The notes under the pieces were generated by a model. That model searched no databases and had not been told where the DNA came from. It saw only the letters and a list, made by a program, of their open reading frames with translations. Source: Pyropia yezoensis (taxonomy: Eukaryota > Rhodophyta > Bangiophyceae > Bangiales > Bangiaceae). From it: a DNA stretch of 64,000 nt. Where the stretch lies: contig CM020620.1 in NCBI GenBank assembly GCA_009829735.1, positions 20,062,020-20,126,019 of the forward strand, read 5' to 3'. Every line of letters starts with the position of its first letter. Position 1 is the stretch's first letter. This document shows, piece after piece, positions 52,444 through 62,030 of the stretch. The position numbers and the translations under genes are program-made.

Positions 52444-55209
52444 GACGCAAAAGTGTAGCGGATGTGGCCAGCCCGGGCACAAGGTCACCTCTTGCAAGGT
52501 CCCGGCTGGTGTATGGCCGGCAGCCGCTGCCGCCGCCGCTGCCGCCGTCCCGGCTGCGGCGGCGGCGGCCGCGTCCAAGTAACGCGACTGCCAGGGAGGG
52601 GGCCACTGCAGCGGAGACGCCGCCTGCCCGGTGCAGCGGCACTGTGGGGGCGTGTCAGCGGCCTACGACCGCGGCGTCGACTCCGACTGCAAGGACCCGC
52701 TTCAGAGCACTGGACGGTAGACGCGGGCGTGTACCGCGCCGGTGGGCGTCCTCGCGAGGGCGGTGTTTGGGGACGACAAGGACGACACCGACACGCGCGC
52801 GGCGGTGGAGACGGCGCTGCAACCAGAGCTCGAGGACCTCTCTGGGGCGGCTACCAAGCTCCGCTTCCTCATGCTCCGCGTCCTCGACGTGGCATTGCGG
52901 CGCCTGGTGTCGACCGTCGCGGACGCAGCCGCCGACGACGCCGACTGGACGGGGGCCGTGCCCACAATCAGGGGGCCCGTCTGGCTGTGGTTGGCCTACG
53001 GCTGCGGCTGCGAGGGTGTGTCTGGCAGTCCCCTGCAGGCGGACACCGTGTGTGCGGGGTGTGGCAAGGGGCGGGCCAACACGCCGATGGCGCGCGCCCG
53101 CTCTGTGGTGACAACGAGCCACCCGCTGCTGGCAGAGGCGCTCTCCTACGCCCTGACGCAGGTGATGGCCGTCACGGCAGCTGCGTGCGACCGGTATCTT
53201 CCGGCGAGCAAGAACACGGCACGATGGGAGCCCGTCACCACCATCGTGGCCACCCACGCCGGGCGGTGTGTGGACGCGGCGTGTCGCAAGCTGGGCGCCA
53301 AGGCGGCCAAGGACGCGCTGGCCACCCCCCCCGCTGCCACGGCTGCTCCAGCGGGCGACTCTGCCTGGGACACGGAGGGGCGGCTGACGCGGTGGGCGGC
53401 CGCGCGCTTCCGCGCGGGTACCGCGGACAAGGCAACGCCGGGCCGGCGGGGCCTCGACGGCGTCCCCCAGCACCTGGTCCAGGCGCTGGCGCAACGGGTG
53501 GCCGTCATGCGGGCGGCAATGCCTCCCTCTGTGGCGGGCCTCTTTCCAGCAACGCCTGTGAAGAAGCGCCGCTGGTGGGCGTACGTGCCGTTTCTCCTCC
53601 ACGTCCTGAAATTAGGTGTGGAGAGCCCGTACGCCCTCATCCCTGGCGCCCGAGCGGTGCTCCACGGTCACGGCACTCTGGTGCGGGACAGGATGCTCGC
53701 CCTGTTGCGGGCAGTTTCGGCCGCCACTGGCGTGGGGGTGCGTGGCCACCCCAGTCTTTGGGCATGGCCAGAGCTGCAAGCGGGCGGTGAAGCGGTACTG
53801 GTCGCCATGGCTGGTGTCGGTGGCCGCGCCAACCGGGCCTCCTCCTAGCTGTCTACCGACGGCGTGGCGGTGACGTTTTTTCTGTCTCGACCCGACACGG
53901 ACGCAGAAGCCGAGGCGCGGGCGGTGGCCTAGGCCAAGAAGCTGGACGGCGGTGGACGTGTACGGGACCGCAGCGGCACAGGCTTTGCGTCCCGGGTGGG
54001 GGTACTGACGCAGCTCGAGCGGGCTGGCCTGCCGTTGGCGCGCATCCGGTGGCTCCAGATGTTCGGCGGAGACCCGGGACGGTTAGCCGTACTGTCGGCA
54101 GCACCGGGTGAGCGCGTGGCGACGGCAGACCTCCCAGCCAGCCCCGCTGTAGCCGCGATGCGCGGCACGTGGTCCCGCTACATGGGCTTGGACGCGCTCA
54201 ACCGGGCGGCCGTGGCGCTCCTGCGTGGGGCGGGCGTCCAAGAAGGGGTGGTGGCAGCCGCAACCACGCCCTAGGGCCACCCACCCAGGGGGTCTAGGAA
54301 GCGGGCGGCGGCGGGCGCCCCGGCTGCAGGGGCGGGGACAGGGGAGGGCCGCTCCAAGCGACAAGCGCGGCGGTCGTCACCCGAGGGGAGCGACGATGGT
54401 ACGGCGGCGGTGGCCTCGGCGGCGGCGAGTGCGACGACGCCCCCCGAGGCAAAAACCTACCAGACGGCGAGCCCTGGCGGTGGCCACGGGCGCGTGCGGC
54501 GTGGGCCGCAGGCGTCCATCCGACGGGCCCGCCGCACCTAGCTCGCCACTTCGGGGCGGCATGTGCTGCGTCGCACGCGCCTGTCCCGGTGGACTGTGCC
54601 CCGTCACGAGGCGGAAAAGGTGGCACGGTGGCTGGTGGACCCCACTGCCGCGGCGGGCAACAGTGCCAGACACACCACCCCAGACGCGCCGCTGCAGGAC
54701 CGGGTGGACGCGCTGCCCCGGCGCAAGGGGTGTCGTCGACTGGCACCCGTCCCCGGCCTTCGCTACAGCCTGAGTGCCGCCCACTTTCGCGGGGCCAGCG
54801 GCGGTAACTTTTCGGCCCATGCGTGGAAGCAGTGGCGGGCCCGCAGCGGTACTGAAGCGGGACCGGTGGCGGCAGCGGTGGCGGGACAGGTGGCGGCGGC
54901 GGGTGACGTAGGCGGCGTCGCTTGCCACCTACCGCCCGTCGACTTGGCAGCAGCACACGGCACGACGCGTACCGGCGACGACGGGAAACGCCTGCAGGCA
55001 ACGCTCGAGTGGGCCGCCCGTCGCGACACAGCCGCCTACAGCCAGCGATTAGGCGCCCAAGCCACTCGACACCTGCGCGCGGCGCGTGTGCGCAAGGCCA
55101 GCCAACGCGGCCGCCTCGGTGGCGCGGGACCTGACCGGCGGCCTCCTTCGCCAAATCCGTGACGGCGGCGCGGTCGTCGCGGCCATGGGCACCGCGCGCG
55201 TGCGCGGGG
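52444..55209 (+). pseudogene. Fanzor (eukaryotic TnpB-like) gene, central segment with RuvC-I
   Basis: Resumes the frame of the 42301 segment. It begins with a CCHC zinc knuckle (CSGCGQPGHKVTSC, 52451-52492) and a Cys/His-rich stretch (RDCQGGGHCSGDAACPVQRH). Helical Fanzor-like sequence follows (KLRFLMLRVLDVALRRLVST; KKRRWWAYVPFLLHVLKLGV). RuvC-I is GGDPGRLAVLSAA with the catalytic Asp at 54071. YSLSAAHFRGASGGNFSAHA and a Trp/Arg helix (LEWAARRDTAAYSQRLGAQA) follow. In-frame stops: TAA 52580, TAG 52718, 53846, 53930, 54272 and 54539. A frameshift near 55095-55130 leads to VARDLTGGLLRQIRDGGAVV and AAMGTARVRG, where the small LTR element interrupts it. Fanzors are RNA-guided endonucleases of mobile-element origin; this copy is broken. 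Confidence 0.82.
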
Positions 55210-57075
55210 TGTGTGGCAGTGTTGAGCCCAGGTAGGGGGGCAACACGTGCCATGCAAGGAGCGGCAGGCCACTTGCCTGATCCGTTCCTCCCCCTGCATT
55301 TGGGTCCATATTCCCTAAGTTTGGGATAGTCAGCTTAGTAGTAAATCCAACTTGGATTTGAGGGTTTTCTGCATTTATCGTCTTGAATTTTCGTGTGGCC
55401 CGGTGGGCAGGTGCTGGGGTGGGAGATTCTGAGTGGCGAGATTCTGAGGGGACCCAGGGGGGGATAAGGGGAGGGACAGCGGGGCTTGGCCCTGCGTCCC
55501 CGTCCCGACCAAGAAACTGTTGGACCACACACCATCCTCTTGTTTGTCAGTGGGGGATTGCCCCACAACAGGGATAGAGTGTGTGCGACTTGCACCTCTT
55601 CCGGTTCCCCCGACACGGGAGGCAGCCCTTGTGCACCGCCCCAACTTGGGTGTCGTGTGTGCGAGAGGTTTTTGCCACATTTGGTGGAGCAGCAGGTGAC
55701 AGAGGTAAACTTTACCTCCGGGTGCACCCGGGAGTAGGGGGCCCTCTGTCTCAGAGGAACGGTGGACTTGGACCGTGTCATACGGATTGTCAGCCAACAT
55801 GGCTAGTTCGGACCCCCGGTCGTCCGGGGAGTACACGGGTGACGCACGTACTTCAGTGCCTTTGAATACTGGTGAGACACAGGTGGGTTTACCTGGGGTC
55901 GCAGAGGGACTATAGGTCCCTCAAGCCAGCAGGACTGGAAGTGCGGGCGGGCAACAGGCCACCCCGACTCAGTCGGGAGTTCACTCGGGTGACACTTCTG
56001 ATGCGGGTGGGCCGAAGTCTGGCCACCGTGTGGTAAGCTCAACGGGAACGTCCCAAGGGGTGAGGACTGTCCCCGCGGGTTCCACTCGGGTTGGAGCCAA
56101 CTTTGGCTTGGAGCCGTCGCCAACTAGGCTTTCGCAGGACGGCGGACCTCCGTTGGTCGGCGATGGGCTCGCGCCCATGCCCCCGGTTGAGACCCCTGAG
56201 GATCGTGGTTGCCCCTCAGGTGGACTCCCGGAGGCGGACCGAGACTCAACCGGAGTCGTCAATCCACTCCTCGCGGAAACTGTCCGTCGGGAGGCGACCA
56301 ATGTGCTGCGGCAGACTTTGCCGGACCTGGTGGTCACGATGACGAATACTATTCTGAATCAGATTGTGGCGAGTTTGCCAGATGGTCTTAATGCCCAGAC
56401 CGGATTGGGGCTTTCGAGCCCGCAGGCGCAGGGGGAATCCCCCCTCACGCCTATCTCGGGTCGCCCCAAACAGAGGGCGACACCTGTGACTCCCAACAAG
56501 GGAGCCACACCATACTCGGTGGGGCGTACGCCCTTCATGGGGGAGTTTCCCCGGAAACGCCGGCGGCTACACCAAAGGCGCCGCGCCAGACTATAGGCAC
56601 TGAGGGTCAACTTACCCCAGTGCCACAGCGGCTGTTCCCTCAACGAGAGAGGCCGCCCAAGATCCAGGTAGGCAACCCGGTCTACCATAGGATCTTTGAT
56701 TGTGAGACCTACGCCCTCCACAACAAGTCGGTGGCGTATGGTCCTGTCCAGGCCCGAGCCATGGGCCGTGCCAAGAAGAATGCACTTCACTCTTTTGGGC
56801 ACAAAGCGGAGTGGGGTGGGAGATTCTGAGTGGCGAGATTCTGAGGGGACCCTGGGGGGATAAGGGGAGGGACAGGCGGCTTGGCCATGCGTCCCCGTCC
56901 CGACCAAGAAACTGTTGGACCACACACCATCTTCTTGTTTGTCAGTGGGGGGATTGCCCCACAACAGGGATAGAGTGTGTGCGACTTGCACTTCTTCCGG
57001 TTCTTCCGACACGGGAGGCAGCCCTTGTACACCGCCCCAACTTGGGTGCCGCGTGTGCGAGAGGTTTTTGCCACA
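55210..57075 (+). mobile_element. small, internally deleted LTR retroelement inside the Fanzor gene
   Basis: The left LTR (55210-55679, 470 bp) starts TGTG and ends CACA. A primer site (TGGTGGAGCAGCAGG) lies two bases later at 55682. The right LTR keeps only the last 264 bp (56812-57075), matching 55415-55679 with several substitutions. The interior holds a short gag-like frame and no pol. A G-run target site is consistent on both sides (GGGG at 55206-55209 and 57076-57079). Deletion of the internal 3' part and the first ~205 bp of the 3' LTR explains the structure. Sharing the primer site with gypsy-2 suggests that it depends on a related element. Confidence 0.8.
55799..56596 (+). pseudogene. 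gag-like remnant in the small LTR element
   Basis: From the ATG at 55799 (MASSDPRSSGEYTGDARTSV) one frame runs 265 codons, interrupted only by TAG at 55913. It is Ser/Thr/Gly/Pro-rich, with a helical segment (LLAETVRREATNVLRQTLPD) and a basic end (RKRRRLHQRRRARL). Position after the primer site suggests the N-terminal part of Gag. No zinc knuckle or enzyme domain remains. Confidence 0.5.
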
Positions 57076-57644
57076 GGGGGGACGCCTGCCTCCGCCGCCA
57101 CCTCCGACGGCTGTGCTGGTTTGTCGACCAGGACGAGTTCAACACAAGCCAGGCGTGCTCCGAGTGTCACGACAAGATGGTGCTCATCTACTCGACGGGC
57201 AACTCCCCCCCCAAGATTCCAGGAGAACTGTACGGGCCGCCGGCCGGCCCTCTGCCGTCGGCACGGCGTGTGCGGATGGCGGCGGGTTCGCGTCGGGGGC
57301 GTCCAAAGCGGGCCCTCCCCTCTGCTACCCACGTGACGCGCCGAGGGCCAGACCCCGACGCCTACCGGGCGGCCGTCCGTGCCACTGCCCGTGCTGCTGC
57401 TGTGGCGCGGCGTGCGGCCGCGCTGGCCGCCTGTGCCGTCGAGGACCGCGCCGTCTATGCCGACCCAAGGCGGCTGAGCGAGTGGGCGGCCAAGGGCTGC
57501 TACACGTGCTCTCTCGCGGCCCCACAAGGCCCCGGTCATCCAGCGCCACACCCGCCCGTGATTCGCAATCGGGACGACGTTGCGGCCCGCAACATGGCGT
57601 GGGTGGCCGCTCGTCGTCTCACGGGTACCCACATGTGGCCTTGA
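57076..57644 (+). pseudogene. Fanzor gene, C-terminal segment (RuvC-II, zinc ribbon, RuvC-III)
   Basis: Resumes directly after the small LTR element with GDACLRRHLRRLCWFVDQDE. DEFNTSQACSECHDKM matches the Fanzor/TnpB signature DEf-TS-C-x2-C (RuvC-II acid plus the first zinc-ribbon cysteines, 57156-57167). A ~100-residue Arg/Ala-rich insert separates it from the second pair, C-x2-C (CYTC, 57498-57509). RuvC-III is NRDDVAARNMAWVAARRL with the catalytic Asp at 57573, in agreement with the NRD-NAARN consensus. It ends HMWP-TGA at 57644. All RuvC acids are present, but the gene is separated from its other parts by insertions. The order of motifs and spacing make a Fanzor the best call. Confidence 0.85.
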
Positions 57645-57787
57645 GAGCGCCCGTTTGGTATGACGTGGGCCTGGACGACCAAGCGTCCTCCAAGTGGTGT
57701 TCCCGTCCCGCCTGCACGTCGCACCCGTGCGACTCAGCGGGTCGATGTATGGCCCGTACTGGCTGCAGTGGACACTGTCGTCGACGG

Positions 57788-57850
57788 TGGTGGTGGTGGT
57801 GGTGGTGGTGGTGGTGGTGGCGCTGGCGGTGGTGGTGGCGGTGGCGGTAG
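57788..57850. repeat. (TGG)n-rich microsatellite
   Basis: Imperfect TGG/GGC triplet run just downstream of the Fanzor stop. The frame after the TGA stop stays open across it but is Gly- or Val-rich low complexity. Confidence 0.85.
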
Positions 57851-58029
57851 GAGGGTTGTCGACGGCGACGCGACGGCGGCGTCCTGTACGACGCGACGCG
57901 GTGCTCCTGGTGGGGAACGGGTGGCGGCGGCCGGCAGTTCCATGGACGGGGTACGTCGGGCGGAGACGGGGGCGACAGACGCGCCCCGTGGTCAGGTGGA
58001 CACTGCAAGACGCTGAGACAGCGCACATC

Positions 58030-59848
58030 TTGCCCGTGACCCTCACCTACCACGGGGTGCGTCAGCCGCCCCCTTTACGCCGACGAGCCAATTATGGGTA
58101 ATTGTCGGCCGTTCACTAGCAGGTGAGACGCCGGCTTTTCCCGGGGACCTTTCCCAGGATGAGTCGGATGTTTCCCGGAGGGGTTTAACCGATAGTTCCG
58201 ATGCTATCGGGCGATTTACAACTATTGATAACGTTATATTTTGATACGTGAGTCGTACTTGTGGTTCGTCGAATTTCTGGAAATGTAACAGCCAATCAGA
58301 GCGCGTTCTCGGTGGCCTGGGATAGCTCAAGAGCCATCGCCCGACCAAAAGGCTCTGCTTCGCCTCGGCGATAGCTCAGAGCTATCGGGGGTCAATTTCG
58401 TACAGGTCTCTGATTGGATGATCTTTGATTACATAGACCTGGCATTTTTCCATGTCACGGTTCATACGGAATAGTCATGGCTTCTCCCGATAGCTCACGT
58501 TGGTGGATGTGCCCTGAGAGAACGTTTTGGGTGTGCATTGTTTCTCGTGACAGAGACCGAAAGAAGCTCTGGCTTGGGCGGCGGCGGCGGCGGCGGCGGC
58601 AGTTGAGGCGGCCGTGCGGCTGCCCCGTCCCGGTCAGGGGCGGCCTGTGTGTGCGTATGGGCATGGACGCGTACGGGTCGCGGTGCATCTTGGTGGGCGG
58701 TGCTCGTCCCGGAAGGCCGCGCGCCCAGCCGGAGGCGGGCATGCGGTGTGTGGCGTTCCAGGTCGGCCCCCTATCGCGGCGGCCAAGGTGGCGTCGGTCG
58801 TGGCCACGCGCGCGGGAGGGGCTGCCGTTCCGTGCTGTGGGTCGTCGCCGCGCTGTTGTCAGTCGCGACAGCTGCGCACTGCTCGACGGGCCGGGGCGGG
58901 TGTGGTCGGCGCGTCCAGTTTGGGCGTTTCGAGGCAGTTTAAGTCAGTTTGAGTCAGTTTGAGTGGTGTCCCAGACGGCATCCTCTACCCAATGCACCAC
59001 CGATCGACCACGATTGCGAGGACATATGTGGTACCCCCCCAGGTATTCCCTGAATAATACCGAGAACAAGCCAACTCATGCCGACACTGCTGCCGATCGC
59101 ACAAATGGAAAATGTGACAGCCGCCATACGACATGAATCTCTTGCTGTGGATGGCCGACTGCCGCGCTATCAGATCTCACGCCGGCGTCGATCGCCGCCG
59201 TTTTCCTGCTCGGAGGGCGCCGACGCGGGCAACGTGGGCGTACAAGCCCCGTTTTTTTTGCGCGCGCTTTACCGCGCGTGGCGCCACAACTATCACTCGG
59301 CTGTCCGCGCGCCACCACTCTGCCACCACGCGGCCCGACACTTGGCGTGCGCACGCGCCGTCTCTGTCACGCCTCCCAGCCGCTGCGCCTCCACCACCAC
59401 CACCGCTGCGCCACCACCACCACCCCGTCCTGTCCGCAGCACACCGTCACCACCTTCGCGTGCAATGCTGTCCTACCCCGCTGCTCCCCTTACCACTACT
59501 CCTCCCCTTCCCACTACACCCCTTCCCAATGCACCTCCCTGCCCCTCTCCGGCTCCCTCCCGCTGTTCACTCGCCCCCCCCTTCTTCCGGCTGATCCCAC
59601 CCTGCCCCGACACGCCCCCCGCTGTTGACCTGCTCCCCTAATCACCGCTGGCCGCCCCACCCGCTTCTTATCTCCTACCCGGTGCTGTGCGCCTCTTCCC
59701 AGCCGCCCCGGCCTCCCCCCCCCCGTGTCGGCGTCCCGGGTCGCGGCAGAACTCGTCGCCGTGTCTGCCGCTTATTCTTTTTCGGCCGCCGTCTCGTCGC
59801 GCTTGCGGGATGCGACGCCTACCTCCGGACGCCGCTGGTCCACCTGGT
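58030..59848. other. intergenic, with an AT-richer hairpin and CCAAT cluster
   Basis: 58180-58500 is AT-richer than its surroundings and carries repeated CGATAGCTC motifs and inverted CCAAT boxes. The rest to 59848 has overlapping low-complexity frames on both strands (Pro/His/Thr-rich on plus, 59340-59640) with no supported gene. GAGTCAGTTT is repeated near 58945-58960. Confidence 0.5.
58190..58500. repeat. cluster of CGATAGCTC hairpins and an inverted CCAATCAGAG pair
   Basis: Perfect stem CGATAGCTC-A-GAGCTATCG at 58369-58387. A related stem CCGATAG...CTATCGG is at about 58190-58210, an imperfect GGGATAGCTC-AA-GAGCCATCGCCC at about 58319-58342, and a half-site CCCGATAGCTC at about 58486-58496. 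CCAATCAGAG (58292-58301) and its exact inverse CTCTGATTGG (58408-58417) bracket the middle hairpins. Confidence 0.75.
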
Positions 59849-61841
59849 ATGGACCCGCGCCACCTCTACGTCGCCACGCGCCACGCGGACAACGCGGCGG
59901 CGTCCGGGGTGTTTTTGGTCGCTGGTCCAGGTGCTCTGAAAGCAGCTGACCTACGGACCCATCTCATGCGACGTTGGACTCTCTTCCTGCGGGCCTTCAC
60001 TTCGAAGGACCGTGCTCGCCGTGGGTCTGTTGGTGCGTGCGATGACGATGCGACGACGTCCCTCCCTCCGCTGATGACGGCGTCCGCAAGCTGCACCCTG
60101 CATGCGGCCTTTCCCGACTGCGTGCGACAGGTGGACCTCGGCAGCCAGGCCAGTGTTAGCAGCTTCATCAAGCACCTTTGCAACTGAAAGGTCTTACTGG
60201 GTGTCGAGGTCATTGCGCGTAGCGGTGGTAATCCTCGTGGGGTTGCGGCCTCCGCACCTGACGACGTCCGCAACTCCAAGGCTTTGGGCAGCAGTCGCAA
60301 ACGCCGGCTAGGTGCAGATGGGCCGACGGGTTTGCAAGAAGCGGCACGACGTGCGCCTTGGCTGCCGCAAGCTCTACCTGTTTCGCGATTGCTTCCAGCC
60401 CTACCTGCGCGTCCGGTGCAACCATCCCTAGCTGTCGCTCGGCTGCCACCACCGCTACCTGCACATCCACTGCAGCCATCTTTTCCACGCCGTGTAGCCT
60501 GGTCTCGGACAACTAAGGCTGTATTAACAAGCGGCGTGAGCAGACGCGGGCAGGTGTCGGCAATGCCCGCTGGAACGGTACTCCCCAAGGGTCTGTCTGG
60601 CGAGACCTTACGAGTGTGCCGGAAAGTGTGTGACAAGAAGGGCGTGTTCGCGACGGGGCCGCCCGGATCTGGCAAGACGTTCCTGCTCAGGAAGATCATC
60701 CGAGCCCTGCGTGACGCCGGCCTCACCGTGGCCGTTTGCGGCACATCCGGTGTGGCTGCCAACATGGTCGGAGGTATCACGGCGCACTCGTGGGCGGGCT
60801 TCATCCATGGCCACGCAGACGTCTCCCTTCCTCTTGATCACGTCGTGCATGAGGTGATACCTCGAGCTGCTAAGGGACGCATGCGCGACGCCATGGTTCT
60901 CGTTATTGACGAGATTGGCACCATGTCCGCCGAGTTCCTGGAGCGCCTCGACGAGGTGCTGCGCTCATCGCGTACCTGCTCGACGCCGTTTGGTGGGGTG
61001 GTTGTCATCTTTGCTGGAGACTTCTTGCAGCTGGCTCCTCCTGTGGGCTCGTTCGCGTTTTGCTCGCACGTTTGGCGTGAAGTCTTTGGCAACCGAGCAA
61101 CCGAGTTATCTACAACGTGGCGTCATGTCAACGACGCTGTGCTGCTCTGTCTATTGCTGCGTCTTCGAGTAGGGGCTCAAACTGATGACGACCTCGCCCT
61201 GTTGGCATCTCGCCGCACTGATGCTCTCCCGGCGTCGGCAGTGTGGCTCACTACGCACACTGCACTGGCTACCGCTAAGAGCGACACGGAGCTCGACAAG
61301 CTGGAGGGGCAGGCCGTTACCTTTTCAGCCGTCGACGTCATCATTGCTCCGTACATCTCAATGGCGCAGGCGTCGGAGTTGCTCGACGACGGGACGGACA
61401 TCGTGCGCCGCCCTATTCTCCGAGTCGGTGCTGTTGTGGCTGTGCACTCCAACTACTTCCTCTCCCGTGGTATTCCAGCGGGCTCCCGTGGTGTGGTTGA
61501 GAGGTTCCTATCGGCAGGGCCGGCTCAGATTCCCGTTGTACGCTTCTTTCTCGCGGGGGGGTGGCTTTCAGACCGTACGTGTCCCGCCGATCACGACTGC
61601 TGTTCATGCGTTGGATGGAGATTCAAGAGCGGCATCCAGAACGCAGATTTCCCTCGTATTGGGCTGGGCGTTGACCGTCCATAGCGCCCAAGGGTGGACG
61701 CTGCCGTCTGTGGCTGTTGACCTCGAGGACGCCTTTGCCCCTGGACAAGTTCTCTCTGCTCTTTCGCGCACTCCTTGCTTGTCTGGTATACACCTCGTGA
61801 GCTTCGACTCGGGAAGATTATTGTTGACGGTGTTGCCGTAG
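59849..61841 (+). pseudogene. Pif1-like SF1 helicase, in-frame TGA and one frameshift
   Basis: The frame begins at ATG 59849 (MDPRHLYVATRHADNAA). A TGA at 60185 interrupts it, then the same frame continues to the helicase core. Walker A GPPGSGKT is at 60656-60679; motif Ia is VCGTSGVAANMVGG; Walker B is VIDEIGTM; motif III is FAGDFLQLAPP. After VVRFFLAGG the frame is lost at a run of seven G (61555-61561). The remaining motifs continue in another frame (LVLGWALTVHSAQGWTL, then FAPGQVLSALSRT) to the stop at 61841. Pif1 helicases unwind DNA and G-quadruplexes; many algal copies come from mobile elements. No Rep/HUH nuclease is seen nearby, so a Helitron is not supported. The G-run break could be an assembly error. 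Confidence 0.82.
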
Positions 61842-62030
61842 CTTTCCATGCCTCTCTTGTACCCGAATGAACTATCGCATCCGCACATACATTAGTTTAC
61901 TTTCGTTTCCTTCCAATAGTCTCACTCGCACCACGCGCGAGGGAAGCCTGGGACAAAACCGGAACGACATCGTGCGGACGAGCCCCACGTTAAAACGTCA
62001 TCCGTACCATTGTCTCTCCCACCTCCCTTG
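61842..62030. other. convergent 3' intergenic spacer
   Basis: 190 bp between the Pif1-like gene (plus) and the repeat protein gene (minus), which converge. It likely holds both 3' ends. No site was pinned down. Confidence 0.5.

Noticed and set aside
57645-58019. Fanzor continuing past the TGA at 57644
   Set aside because: The frame stays open, but after a few residues it becomes poly-Gly from a microsatellite. The NRDDVAARN motif is already near the usual C-terminus.
56787-58053. Minus-strand frame of ~419 codons opposite the Fanzor C-terminus
   Set aside because: It spans the LTR remnant and a TGG/CCA microsatellite (poly-Thr run) and is antisense to a clear RuvC-III and zinc ribbon.
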